Notes: generated by a model not told the origin, from the sequence alone. Counted from the first letter of the stretch, positions 8,424-16,620 are shown. The stretch: 64,000 bases of DNA from Bradyrhizobium paxllaeri (GCF_001693515.2 NZ_CP042968.1:4154001-4218000); one strand, 5' to 3'. Numbers and translations: made by a program.

Positions 8424-8678
8424 ATGCAAAAAACAATCTTGTCGGTCGCGCTGATGGTCCTGCTTGGCATGCCTATAGCGTTCGCGCAGGGCGGAACGTC
8501 GACCATGCCAAAGAGCAGCAGCCCGAGCGCCGGAGGGATTCCGGAGGCGCCGATCGGACACCGTCAGCCCCGCCGCAGCGACGTGCCGGCCGAAAAGAAC
8601 CTGGATCCGAACGATCCCTTGAGCAAGGAAAACGCAGCGCTCGACCGCAAGATCAAGAGCATCTGCCGCGGCTGCTAG
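8424..8678 (+). CDS. Small exported hypothetical protein
   Basis: An 84-residue protein with a Sec signal peptide (MQKTILSVALMVLLGMPIAF, cleavage after FAQ). The mature part is Pro/Ser rich with a C-terminal RKIKSICRGC motif whose two Cys could pair. The ATG at 8424 has GGGAG upstream; an ATG at 8397 directly abutting the previous stop is an alternative and would keep the signal peptide behind nine extra residues. It is probably the last gene of the epmA-epmB transcript. Confidence 0.65.
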   Translation: MQKTILSVALMVLLGMPIAFAQGGTSTMPKSSSPSAGGIPEAPIGHRQPRRSDVPAEKNLDPNDPLSKENAALDRKIKSICRGC

Positions 8679-8755
8679 AGGCCAGACTCCGCAAGAACCG
8701 GAAAGCGATCGTTGCTGCGGACCTGCGGGTTTTGCGGCGGCCTCCGCTTGCAGTG

Positions 8756-10000
8756 TCAGCCGTGCTTTGCCGCGCGGCGATACAGGATGAGCAGGAAGGC
8801 CAGCAGCACGGCGGCCGACAGGCCGAGCGACCAGTGAATGCCGATCGCAGCACCTAGCAGGCCCACGGTAATCCCGCTGAAGGCGCGCATGCCGAGCCCG
8901 GCCATGTTGAACAGGCCGACGACGCGGCCACGAATGTCGGTCGGCGCATTTATCTGGACCAGGGCCTGCGCCATCGTGTTGAACGACAGCTCGAAGAACC
9001 CCGCGGCAAACAGCAATACGATCGCAAGCGCGTAAATCCCGACGGAGGCGAACGCGAGCAGGGACAGGCTCCAGAGAATGGCGAGCACGATGGCGGTCCG
9101 CGGCGTCACCTTGAGCCGTCCCCACGCTTCCAGAACGATGCCCGCAAGCAGCGCGCCGGCGGCGTCGGCGGCCAGCAGCACGCTGTAGGCGACACCGGGG
9201 TCGCCATGCCCGAGTTCGCCGGCGAAGCCCGGCATCTGGGCGTGGTAGGCATTGCCGATCATGAAGGAGGTCACCCCGGCGAGTAGCGTCATCCTGGTCA
9301 AGACCCGGTGGTTGCCGATGTCGCGGATGGTCTGCACGATATCGGCAAGGCCGCGCACGGCGAGGCGACGCGCCGCGAGGCTCATGTCGCGAACCGGCGC
9401 CCAGAACAGCCATAGCAGCATCGGCAAATAGAACAGCGTGTTGAAAATGATGCCGTGGGATGGGCCCAGCGTCAGCATGATGACGCCGCCCACGGCCGGA
9501 CCGACCAGGATGCCCAGATAGCGCGCCGTCGCGTTCATCCGCACCGCGCTCGGCAGATCGGTTGGGCCGACGATGTCGTAGAGCAGCAACTGGTTCGGCG
9601 TCTGCCACAGCACACCGGCGCAGCCGTGGATAACAAGAAGCAGCATCGCGTGCCACATCTCGAGCGTATCGGAGATGAAGAAAACGCCCCATCCCGCCGA
9701 GGCGACGATGAACAGCAGCATGCCGCACTGGATGATGCGGCGCGGGTCGAACCTATCAGCCAACCCGCCCACGGCAACGGAGAAGAACAGGAAGGGAAGC
9801 CAGTGCGACAGCACCGCGAAGCCCGCCAGCGCTGGCGAATGGAATTTCTGGAACACCACCCAATAGCTGATCACATGCTCGATATTGTCGGCCATCATGG
9901 CCAGCACGTAGGCCATGAACTGCGCGCGATAGGGCCGCGACTTCATGGCTGCGAACGAACTGGATGTAGCCACGGGTTTTGTTGAAGGCTCTGAGCTCAA
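8756..10000 (-). CDS. MFS transporter, EntS/MFS_3-like
   Basis: A 414-residue, 12-helix major facilitator protein. The cytoplasmic loop GGLADRFDPRRI corresponds to the loop 2-3 signature, and NQLLLYDIVGPTDLPSAVRM is typical of the MFS_3/enterobactin-exporter-like branch, so drug or siderophore efflux is a reasonable guess. The TTG at 10000 has AGGTG at proper spacing; an ATG at 9946 (MKSRPYRAQF) is the alternative and starts just before helix 1. The gene stands alone and the substrate is unknown. Confidence 0.85.
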   Translation of the reverse strand: MSSEPSTKPVATSSSFAAMKSRPYRAQFMAYVLAMMADNIEHVISYWVVFQKFHSPALAGFAVLSHWLPFLFFSVAVGGLADRFDPRRIIQCGMLLFIVASAGWGVFFISDTLEMWHAMLLLVIHGCAGVLWQTPNQLLLYDIVGPTDLPSAVRMNATARYLGILVGPAVGGVIMLTLGPSHGIIFNTLFYLPMLLWLFWAPVRDMSLAARRLAVRGLADIVQTIRDIGNHRVLTRMTLLAGVTSFMIGNAYHAQMPGFAGELGHGDPGVAYSVLLAADAAGALLAGIVLEAWGRLKVTPRTAIVLAILWSLSLLAFASVGIYALAIVLLFAAGFFELSFNTMAQALVQINAPTDIRGRVVGLFNMAGLGMRAFSGITVGLLGAAIGIHWSLGLSAAVLLAFLLILYRRAAKHG

Positions 10001-10356
10001 TCGATCACCTGCTTCGGCGACGGCGATGCGGCCGGCGCGATACTTGGATTCCGCTCGCGCCGATACACGCTTGTTGCCGGTCGCTCAAGACGCTGAGGCT
10101 GTTCAGACATCGAAATAGCTGGACGGTCCGAACGAAAATCTCGGGCGATGACGGCCATCGTTCAGTATCGCGGCGCCCATGCCGTCGTTGGCCGCGGACT
10201 GGCGATGTCGGGCTTGCGATCTACCTTTGGGATTGCATCACTGGAGAGCCGCGCTTCCCGACGATCGACGTGTTTTGACCGTGTCTTGAACAGCGACCCG
10301 CCGACCAATAAGATGAGAGCAAGAGTTGGCAGGCTAACGTTTCGGAGCGCGCCAAT
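10001..10356. other. Intergenic region without a recognised gene
   Basis: No frame here has a plausible start, ribosome site and protein-like composition. It contains the upstream regions of the MFS gene (leftward) and the DUF6665-like gene (rightward). I see no tRNA, hairpin terminator or repeat. Confidence 0.4.
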
Positions 10357-10719
10357 ATGACGTTGGACTTACTTCGTTCTGCACACGCAACGCTCGACTA
10401 TGAGATCGCCCAGGAGAGGGCGTCGGCGTTCGGACGGCTTGGGCGGCGGCTCGAGGCCGCGCTGGCGGCGCTTGCCGAATGTCCGCGTACGGAAAATTCC
10501 GATCGAAAAATCCGCGATGCTCTCGTCGAACAGGCCGGCTATGCGCTCTGGCTCTTCGTCGTGCAACGCGAGGCCTGCGGTCTCAACAAGATCTCCCAGG
10601 TGCTGCGGGATTACGGGGTGCCGAACGAGGTGTATGTCCGCATGGGGCCGTTGGCCACGCCGAGCATCCAGCCGACGAAGACCATGGAGGTCAAGGCCGC
10701 GTCGGCGCCAATGTTCTGA
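10357..10719 (+). CDS. Conserved hypothetical protein, DUF6665-like
   Basis: A 120-residue soluble, helical protein. Segments such as DYEIAQERASAFGRLGRRLE and ALWLFVVQREACGLNKISQV, plus RDYGVPNEVYVRMG near the end, match my recollection of the alphaproteobacterial DUF6665 family. No catalytic residues are evident. It is isolated between the MFS gene and the DAHP synthase gene. Confidence 0.75.
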   Translation: MTLDLLRSAHATLDYEIAQERASAFGRLGRRLEAALAALAECPRTENSDRKIRDALVEQAGYALWLFVVQREACGLNKISQVLRDYGVPNEVYVRMGPLATPSIQPTKTMEVKAASAPMF

Positions 10720-10852
10720 ACCTCGCCGCCAGCTATCTCGCGTTTGTCCGGATTATGCGTCCACGTTACGGATCGTGGTCGGCGCTTCAATAAGCAGAAG
10801 CAGGGCGCGCGCCGTCCGCGTGCCCTGCTTCGCCGTCATTGAGCCGCGTGTC

Positions 10853-11941
10853 TTAAGCCGAACGCTCCTCCCGGAACTTGCGCGACTGTGCGTCCCGCCG
10901 CGCCTTCACCGCATCCGCCAGCACATTCAGCGAGGCGACCGTCGTCTCCCAGTCGATGCAGCCGTCGGTGATGCTCTGCCCATAGGTCAGCTGCTTGCCC
11001 GGCACGACGTCCTGACGGCCCGCGACGAGATTGCTCTCGGTCATGACTCCCGTGATGCGTTGCTCGCCGTTCGAGATCTGGCGTGCGATGTCGGCGACCA
11101 CCAGCGGCTGGTTCTCCGGCTTCTTGGAGCTGTTGGCGTGGCTGGTATCGATCATGAGCCGCGGCGCGACGCCGGCACGGGTGAGTTCGAGGCACGCTGC
11201 CTCGACGCTTTCGCGGTCGTAGTTCGGCTTGTGGCCGCCGCGCAGGATGATGTGGCAGTCCTCGTTGCCGGTCGTCGCCGCGATCGCCGAGCGTCCGCCC
11301 TTGGTCACCGCCATGAAATGATGCGGATGCGAGGCCGACTTCACGGCATCGGCTGCGATGCGGACATTGCCGTCGGTGCCGTTCTTGAAGCCGACCGGGC
11401 AGGAGAGGCCGGACGCGAGTTCGCGATGGATCTGGCTCTCCGTCGTGCGCGCGCCGATCGCCGCCCATGCCATCAGGTCGGCGATGTATTGCGGCGTCGT
11501 CATGTCGAGGAATTCGGTCCCGGCCGGCAGGCCGAGATTGTTCACGGCTGACAGCACGTTGCGGGCGAGCCGCAGACCCTTGTTGATGTCGAAGGAGCCG
11601 TCGAGATTGGGATCGTTGATCAGCCCTTTCCACCCGACCGTCGTGCGCGGCTTCTCGAAATAGACCCGCATCACGATCTCGAGGCGGTCGGCGAGCTGTT
11701 CGCGCAGGGCGGCGAGCCGCTCGGCGTAATCGACGGCCGCGGCGGGATCGTGGACCGAACAGGGGCCAACGACGACCAGCAGGCGGTCATCGGCGCCGTT
11801 CAGGATGGCGTGGATGGCGTTGCGTGCCGCCATCACGACGCGCGTCGCGGTCAAGGTGCGAGGTATCTCGCCCATCACCTCCTGCGGGGTACTCAGCTCT
11901 TTCAGTTCGCGAATTCGAAGATCGTCGGTGGTGCTCAACAC
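10853..11941 (-). CDS. aroG: 3-deoxy-7-phosphoheptulonate (DAHP) synthase, class I AroG/AroF type
   Basis: First enzyme of the shikimate pathway: condenses phosphoenolpyruvate and erythrose 4-phosphate. The 362-residue product closely follows E. coli AroG in motif text: VVGPCSVHDP, KPRTTVGWKG, LDMTTPQYIADLMAW, GARTTESQ, GFKNGTDG, MAVTKGG, RGGHKPNYD, MIDTSHANSSK and a late GVMTESNLV. Metal ligands (Cys of GPCS, His of SHANSSK, Glu of MTESN, Asp near DGCIDWE) are all present. The start is GTG at 11941 with AGGAGC upstream. Its 5' leader encodes an aromatic-rich peptide followed by an intrinsic terminator, so expression is probably attenuated by aromatic amino-acid supply in addition to any allosteric control. 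Which of Phe/Tyr/Trp inhibits the enzyme cannot be read from sequence. The symbol is given by similarity to the E. coli AroG/F/H group. Confidence 0.95.
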   Translation of the reverse strand: MLSTTDDLRIRELKELSTPQEVMGEIPRTLTATRVVMAARNAIHAILNGADDRLLVVVGPCSVHDPAAAVDYAERLAALREQLADRLEIVMRVYFEKPRTTVGWKGLINDPNLDGSFDINKGLRLARNVLSAVNNLGLPAGTEFLDMTTPQYIADLMAWAAIGARTTESQIHRELASGLSCPVGFKNGTDGNVRIAADAVKSASHPHHFMAVTKGGRSAIAATTGNEDCHIILRGGHKPNYDRESVEAACLELTRAGVAPRLMIDTSHANSSKKPENQPLVVADIARQISNGEQRITGVMTESNLVAGRQDVVPGKQLTYGQSITDGCIDWETTVASLNVLADAVKARRDAQSRKFREERSA

Positions 11942-11976
11942 GGCTCTGGCTCCTGGTTAGGAAACCTGCCGGCCAA

Positions 11977-12002
11977 TAAAAAAGCCGCCAGGTTTGGCGG
12001 CT
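11977..12002 (-). terminator. Intrinsic terminator in the aroG leader (attenuator)
   Basis: On the minus strand the stem AGCCGCCA / TGGCGGCT (8 perfect pairs, AACC loop) is followed at once by a run of six T. It lies 36 nt before the aroG GTG, upstream of the gene on its own strand, so it can only act as a regulatory terminator. The ascending arm is also complementary (7 pairs including one G-T) to the segment at 12049-12057 inside the leader peptide gene, giving a competing antiterminator. Confidence 0.88.
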
Positions 12003-12026
12003 GTTCGGATTTTTGGCTTCAATTCA

Positions 12027-12107
12027 TCAGATTGAGCGCGATCCTCCCACCGCCAGCGAGCTGTCGTAGCTAAAATACCAAAAGTTGCTGGCGGCGATCA
12101 TGATCAT
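12027..12107 (-). CDS. Aromatic leader peptide of the aroG attenuator
   Basis: A 26-codon gene starting MIMIAAS, with the control run Asn-Phe-Trp-Tyr-Phe-Ser-Tyr at codons 8-14: five aromatic codons (2 Phe, 2 Tyr, 1 Trp) in six positions. Codons 5-7 (12087-12095, segment 1) can pair with codons 17-20 (12049-12057, segment 2) over nine positions. Segment 2 can instead pair with the terminator's first arm (segment 3). A ribosome stalled on codons 9-14 would mask segment 1, free segment 2 to hold segment 3 and allow read-through into aroG. The predicted transcript start coincides with the AUG, so the mRNA may be leaderless; no ribosome-binding site precedes the ATG. Confidence 0.85.
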   Translation of the reverse strand: MIMIAASNFWYFSYDSSLAVGGSRSI

Positions 12108-12114
12108 GGCGGGC

Positions 12115-12143
12115 TCTATAGCCCAGCCGTTCGGGCTTGTCAC
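12115..12143 (-). promoter_or_regulatory. Promoter of the aroG leader
   Basis: A -35 box GTGACA (12143-12138) and a -10 box TATAGA (12120-12115) are separated by exactly 17 bp. Transcription should start about 7-8 nt downstream, that is at or next to the A of the leader-peptide ATG (12107). The promoter lies in the short gap after the hdeD stop codon. Confidence 0.7.
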
Positions 12144-12156
12144 CCCATAATCGGCG

Positions 12157-12741
12157 TCAGGACTTCCGCGCGGCGAGCGCCATCCCGACCATCGAGCCGC
12201 CGCCGAGCACGAGGTTGATCCCGACCAGGAGGCCGATTGCCCATTCCGCCGACCCCGGCAACCCGGCAACGATGGTGAAGGCGATCAGCAGGTCCATCAC
12301 GCCTGAGATCAGCAGCCAGGACCAGCGCTCCGACAATTCGCGGCGATGCTCCAGCGCGTACATGATGGTGGCGACGCCTTCGGCCAGGAAATACGCGCCC
12401 ACGATGATGGTGAGCGTGAGGATGCCTTGCATGGGCCGCGCCAGCAGGATGCCGCCGGCGAGAACGGCGAGCGCCGCCGAGAACAGCGACCACCAGAAGC
12501 CCGGCATCTGCCGCGACCAGTAGGTGACGAACAGCCCGGCAACGCCGCCAATCAGAAACATCCAGCCAAGGAATATAGTGACGGCGAGGCTTGCCAACGG
12601 CGGCACGATCATCGCGGCGAGGCCGAGCAAAGCGAGCACGATGCCTTCAAAAAGAATGACCTTCCAGCGCGCCTTCACCGCGGCGTTCATTTCAGACTTC
12701 AGTTTGCCGAGGTCTGGAGGGTCGTCCTGGGGAAGGGTCAT
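12157..12741 (-). CDS. HdeD-family membrane protein
   Basis: A 194-residue protein with six hydrophobic helices arranged as repeated pairs (DUF308). The pattern RWKVILFEGIVLALLGLAAM, FLGWMFLIGGVAGLF, MQGILTLTIIVGAYFLAEG and DLLIAFTIVAGLPGSAEWAIG is characteristic of HdeD, linked in E. coli to acid resistance at high cell density. The ATG at 12741 (MTLPQDDPPDLGK) gives a normal cytosolic N-terminus; the open frame extends to 12840 but that part is not HdeD-like. Its stop is only 14 bp from the -35 box of the aroG leader. Confidence 0.88.
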   Translation of the reverse strand: MTLPQDDPPDLGKLKSEMNAAVKARWKVILFEGIVLALLGLAAMIVPPLASLAVTIFLGWMFLIGGVAGLFVTYWSRQMPGFWWSLFSAALAVLAGGILLARPMQGILTLTIIVGAYFLAEGVATIMYALEHRRELSERWSWLLISGVMDLLIAFTIVAGLPGSAEWAIGLLVGINLVLGGGSMVGMALAARKS

Positions 12742-12858
12742 TGGAGCTCCCGATGCCTTCAGCGCCGATCGAGTGTCCAATATAGCCCGTGCGCCGACCG
12801 CGGGTAAAATTTGTTCGCCGTTATCCTTGCGCGAGATCAATGACGGCAGGACGACATT

Positions 12859-13902
12859 TCAGCCCGGCTCCGGCGCCGACGAAAATCCCTCCGAGGACGT
12901 CCTGATACGGTTGCGGCCGAACACGTAAACCGCAGATGTCGCCAGCAACAATGCCAGGCCGATCAGAATGGAGGTCATGCCAAGCGGAATGAGCAGCAGG
13001 GAGGCGTTGCGATCCGGATTGATGAACCAGTGATGGAGCGAGGTCAGCACGAAAGCTGCGCCCGCGAAGCCCGCGCCGCTGCCCACGAGCAGGAGCGCCC
13101 ACATCCGCCGCAACTGGCTCAGCCGCTCACGCGCGACTTCGGTGCGCGGCGCGTGATGGCGGCCGACGCGCCGCACCAGGCGGATGGCAAAACCGATCGA
13201 GCTGAAGCCGATCAAAAGGCTCGCCGTCCCCAGCAGCATTCGCGTCGTGGGGCCGAGATCGGGGTGCTTCTGCAGGGTCAGCAGCGGGAAGTCGAAGGCG
13301 GCATGCAGCGCGACCGGCGCGAACAGCGCCAGGCACCAGCTCGAGAGCCGCGCCCAGTCGCGATGGTGGCGATGCGCGCCGAGCGCGGTGCCGGCGCGGG
13401 CGATGGCGATATAGGCGCCCGCGATGATGCCGAGCGCGCCGTGGAACGGCACCGTCAGCACGCTGCGCAAGGCCGCCAGCGAGCGCCACATGTCGGCATG
13501 CTGCACCAGATAAGCGAGGTTTTCGTAAGCCGCGAAGCCGAGGCCAGCGGCCGCGCCGTAGACCACGGTGTCCATCGGATCCGCAAACGTCCGCCGACGC
13601 ACCGGCAGTGACACGGCAATGATCACGAGGACCTTGACGATTTCCTCTGGCGCGGCGACGCCGAAGATGGAGCGCAGGCCCTGCGTCATCCAGGGGTTTC
13701 CCGGCACCGCAAGGATCGCGGCAAACGGGGCGCGCGCGACACCCAACAGCGAGATGCTGGCGGCTCCGAGCACGAATGCGAGCCATACCCGCGCGGGCGG
13801 GCCGGGACGTTCGTCGGCGGCAATGACGAGCCATAGCACCAGCAACGCCGGCGCAATCGCGGCAACACCGATCGATGTTGGAAGGGCCTGAAGCAGCAGC
13901 AT
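12859..13902 (-). CDS. PrsW-family intramembrane metalloprotease
   Basis: A 347-residue multi-span membrane protein with the PrsW/CPBP-like motifs: APEEIVKVL (EExxK), LGFAAYENLAYL (conserved E and N), PFHGALGI and LHAAFDFPLL (conserved H residues). PrsW cleaves membrane anti-sigma factors in Bacillus; the alphaproteobacterial substrates are unknown. A long C-terminal extension adds two or three further helices (LWALLLVGSG-type and MTSILIGLALLLATSAVYVF). No sigma/anti-sigma pair is adjacent. Confidence 0.88.
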   Translation of the reverse strand: MLLLQALPTSIGVAAIAPALLVLWLVIAADERPGPPARVWLAFVLGAASISLLGVARAPFAAILAVPGNPWMTQGLRSIFGVAAPEEIVKVLVIIAVSLPVRRRTFADPMDTVVYGAAAGLGFAAYENLAYLVQHADMWRSLAALRSVLTVPFHGALGIIAGAYIAIARAGTALGAHRHHRDWARLSSWCLALFAPVALHAAFDFPLLTLQKHPDLGPTTRMLLGTASLLIGFSSIGFAIRLVRRVGRHHAPRTEVARERLSQLRRMWALLLVGSGAGFAGAAFVLTSLHHWFINPDRNASLLLIPLGMTSILIGLALLLATSAVYVFGRNRIRTSSEGFSSAPEPG

Positions 13903-14018
13903 CTTTGCGGAACTTTACCTCACGTGAGCGTAAATGGCCGCAAACGCAGCCGTTTGCAAGAAAACTGGACGCGACTCCTTGTCACCAAGGAACGGGCGGA
14001 TTGAAACCTGCGGGGCGT

Positions 14019-15233
14019 TCAGCCAGAGGTCCGTTGGCCGATTTTGCCCCGTACCGTCAGCAGTCCCGCCAGCGCGACCAGCGCGAAGCCGGCGCCGGCC
14101 AGGAACGTTCCTTTCGGTCCCGCGATATCCCAGAGCGCGCCGGCAATGATGCTGGCGGCGAGCATCGCCACGCCGCCGAGCAGGTTGAAGAATCCGAAAG
14201 CCGTGCCGCGCAGCTCGGCCGGCGCGGTGTCGGCCACCAGCGCGGCCAGCAAGCCTTGCGTCAGCCCCATATGCAGGCCCCAGAGCACGACGCCGAGCGC
14301 GACGCCGCTTATCGAGGGCATCAGGGCCAGCACGACATCCGCAATGATCAGCACCACAATGCCGCCCGCCAGCACGATCGTGCGGCTCATGCGGTCCGAC
14401 AAGACGCCGGCGGGGTAGGCGGCGAGGGAATAGACGACATTCATGGCGACCAGCACGGCAGGCACCAGCATGATCGGCAGTCCGACATTCTGGGCGCGGA
14501 GAACCAGGAAGGCTTCGCTGAAACGCGCCAGCGTGAACACGCTCGCGACCGCCACCACCCACCAATAGGCCGTTCCGAGGTTCTTGATCTCGGCCAGGCT
14601 GATCGGATTGCGCACGGTGCGCAGCGCTTTCGGCCGTTCCGGCTCGCGCACGGCGAAGGCGATCAGCGCGAACGCCAGGAAGGCGGGGATCACGGCAACC
14701 CAGAACACCGTCGTGAAGTTATCAGCCGTCCACCACATCAGGGCGATGGCAAGCAGGGGGCCGAGGAAGGCGCCGATCGTGTCGAGCGATTGGCGGAGCC
14801 CAAAACTCGCGCCGCGCAGGTCTGGCGGCGAGAGATCCGCCACCAGCGCGTCGCGGGGGGCGCCGCGAATGCCCTTGCCGATCCGGTCGACGAAACGCGC
14901 AGCCACCAGCCAGCCGACGGTTGGCGCCAGCGGAAACACCGGCTTGGTGAAGGCCGCAAGGCCATAGCCGATGGCAGCCAGCCATTTGCGCTTGCCGAGC
15001 CAGTCCGAGAGTGCGCCGGAGAATATTTTGGTGATGGAGGCGGTGGCCTCGGCGATGCCTTCGATGACGCCGACCGTCACCATCGACGCGCCGAGCACCG
15101 TGACCAGGTAGATCGGCAGCAGCGCATGGATCATCTCCGACGAGACGTCCATCAGCATCGAAACGAATCCGAGAATCCATACGCCCGGTGGAATGTCCCT
15201 GATCGAACGGGTCGGCTTGCTCTCAGCGGCCAT
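14019..15233 (-). CDS. MFS transporter
   Basis: A 404-residue, 12-helix major facilitator. The loop 2-3 signature appears as GALSDWLGKRKWL, and the helix 4-5 region as RFVDRIGKGIRGAPRDALVAD, a pattern common in a group of uncharacterised alphaproteobacterial MFS permeases (YfkF/bcr-like branch). It begins 18 bp after the stop of the M20 amidohydrolase on the same strand, so import of the amidohydrolase substrate or export of its product is the likely role. The substrate is not readable. Confidence 0.85.
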   Translation of the reverse strand: MAAESKPTRSIRDIPPGVWILGFVSMLMDVSSEMIHALLPIYLVTVLGASMVTVGVIEGIAEATASITKIFSGALSDWLGKRKWLAAIGYGLAAFTKPVFPLAPTVGWLVAARFVDRIGKGIRGAPRDALVADLSPPDLRGASFGLRQSLDTIGAFLGPLLAIALMWWTADNFTTVFWVAVIPAFLAFALIAFAVREPERPKALRTVRNPISLAEIKNLGTAYWWVVAVASVFTLARFSEAFLVLRAQNVGLPIMLVPAVLVAMNVVYSLAAYPAGVLSDRMSRTIVLAGGIVVLIIADVVLALMPSISGVALGVVLWGLHMGLTQGLLAALVADTAPAELRGTAFGFFNLLGGVAMLAASIIAGALWDIAGPKGTFLAGAGFALVALAGLLTVRGKIGQRTSG

Positions 15234-15251
15234 GTCGTCTCTCGCGCCGCC

Positions 15252-16484
15252 TCATCGTGCCAACAGCCGCCGGCAGGCATCGACAAACACCTCGGCGCCC
15301 GTGACGATGTCGGCGTCGGCGGTGTTCTCGGTCCAGTGGTGCGAGATGCCGCCGATCGAGGGCACGAACAGCATGCCCGCCGGCATGACGGTGGCAAGGA
15401 CCTGCGCGTCGTGGCCGGCGCCGCTCGGGATGCGGAGCGATCTGCCGCCGGCAAAGGCTGCGCCGGCTTGTTCGATGGCCTGCTGGAATGAGGCGTCCAT
15501 CAACGCAGGCGCCCCGGTGCGGATGCGCTCCACCGCGACGGTGCAGCGTCCCTGCGCGTTGACCTCTGCAGCCATGCGGCGGAGGAGATCTTCCAGCCGG
15601 GCGATCACGGCGGGATCATCGTCGCGAATCTGGAACAGCATTTCCGCCGCCCCCGGAATGATGCTGGGCGCACCGGGATCGAGCGTGATGCGGCCCGTAG
15701 TCCATACCGTGCGCGGACCGCAGGCCGCCGGGAAGCGACCGTCGATATCGACGCAGAACCTGGCGAGCGCAAGCCCGGCGTCGCGGCGAACCGCCATCCG
15801 CGTGGTGCCGGCGTGGTTCTGTTCGCCGGTGAAGGCGATGCGGTATTGCCAGATGCCAACGATGGACGTGACGATTCCGATGTTGAGACCGCTGCTCTCG
15901 AGCGTCTCGCCCTGTTCGATATGGGCTTCCAGATATCCGATATGCCGACCTTGTTCGCACCGTGTGCGGGGGCGGCCGGCAAGACCCGCGTCGCGCAGGG
16001 CATCGCGCATGCTCTTGCCCTCGTTGCGGTCGCGCGCGGTGTCGATATCGGCTTCGGTGACGCCGCCGACATAGGACCGGCTGCCGAGGAAGTGTCCGAA
16101 ATGGCCTTCCTCGTCGCACCACGCCGCGACTTCAACGGCGCCTTTCATATCAGGATCGGTGTTGATGACGCGGGCGGCTTCGAGCGCATAGACCACGCCG
16201 AGCGGTCCATCGAGCCAGCCCGCATAGTTCTGGCTTTCCAGGTGCGATCCCGCCAGCAGCTTCGGCCCGTGTTTCGTGCTGGTGCCGAGGATATTGCCGA
16301 TGCCGTCGATCTCGCCCGCAAGGCCGGCCTCGGGCAACCGCTCGACCAGCCACGACAGCGAACGCAGATGCGGCTCCGAGAATGTCGGCTTGTGGACACC
16401 GGACTTATACGTGCCGATTGCACGCAGGGCGCGAAGGTCGGAGAGAACACGCGCACCATCGACGCGTGAGAGATTGTTGGTCAT
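15252..16484 (-). CDS. M20 amidohydrolase (allantoate / N-carbamoyl-amino-acid hydrolase family)
   Basis: A 410-residue Zn-dependent amidase (AllC/HyuC/beta-ureidopropionase group). Metal ligands are visible in order: GSHLES (His), NYAGWLDGPLGV (bridging Asp), WCDEEGHFGHFLGS (Glu-Glu), LEAHIEQG (His) and near the end GGISHHWTEN (His). The lid domain carries GEQNHAGTTRM. Such enzymes remove the carbamoyl group from ureido acids as CO2 and ammonia, releasing the amino acid or ureidoglycolate. The ATG at 16484 (MTNNLSRVDG) fits the family. An MFS permease follows in the same operon, and a repeat array at 16512-16596 sits in its promoter region. Confidence 0.88.
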   Translation of the reverse strand: MTNNLSRVDGARVLSDLRALRAIGTYKSGVHKPTFSEPHLRSLSWLVERLPEAGLAGEIDGIGNILGTSTKHGPKLLAGSHLESQNYAGWLDGPLGVVYALEAARVINTDPDMKGAVEVAAWCDEEGHFGHFLGSRSYVGGVTEADIDTARDRNEGKSMRDALRDAGLAGRPRTRCEQGRHIGYLEAHIEQGETLESSGLNIGIVTSIVGIWQYRIAFTGEQNHAGTTRMAVRRDAGLALARFCVDIDGRFPAACGPRTVWTTGRITLDPGAPSIIPGAAEMLFQIRDDDPAVIARLEDLLRRMAAEVNAQGRCTVAVERIRTGAPALMDASFQQAIEQAGAAFAGGRSLRIPSGAGHDAQVLATVMPAGMLFVPSIGGISHHWTENTADADIVTGAEVFVDACRRLLAR

Positions 16485-16511
16485 TGAGTTTTCGTACCTG
16501 TCGGCCCGTAG

Positions 16512-16596
16512 TTCTCCGGAGAAGAACAAAGTTCCTGATGTGGTCCTCCGGTTAGAACAAAGTTCCGGAGATCGTTCTGGTGGTAGAACGAAGTTC
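16512..16596. promoter_or_regulatory. Three-copy 31-bp-period operator-like array
   Basis: GAACAAAGTTC (16524-16534), GAACAAAGTTC (16555-16565) and GAACGAAGTTC (16586-16596) are spaced exactly 31 bp apart, about three helical turns, so all would face the same side of DNA. Each core is an inverted GAAC-N3-GTTC. A perfect 12-bp palindrome TTCTCCGGAGAA (16512-16523) precedes the first. The array lies 28-112 bp upstream of the amidohydrolase ATG. I infer cooperative binding of a dimeric regulator; no regulator gene is adjacent. Confidence 0.6.
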
Positions 16597-16620
16597 CTGC
16601 AATATCACCAATTGCCTCAT

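Noticed and set aside
13875..15491. Long plus-strand open frame of 538 codons
   Set aside because: It is antisense to the MFS gene, is extremely Arg/His/Gln/Asp-rich, and has no known motif; the minus-strand MFS frame with regular TM helices is the real gene.
16524..16596. LexA (SOS) boxes
   Set aside because: GAAC and GTTC words are frequent here, but spacing is GAAC-N3-GTTC with a 31-bp period, not GTTC-N7-GTTC or GAAC-N7-GTTC.
16524..16596. CRISPR-like repeats
   Set aside because: Only the 11-bp cores are conserved, the period is 31 bp with related spacers, and no cas genes are present.
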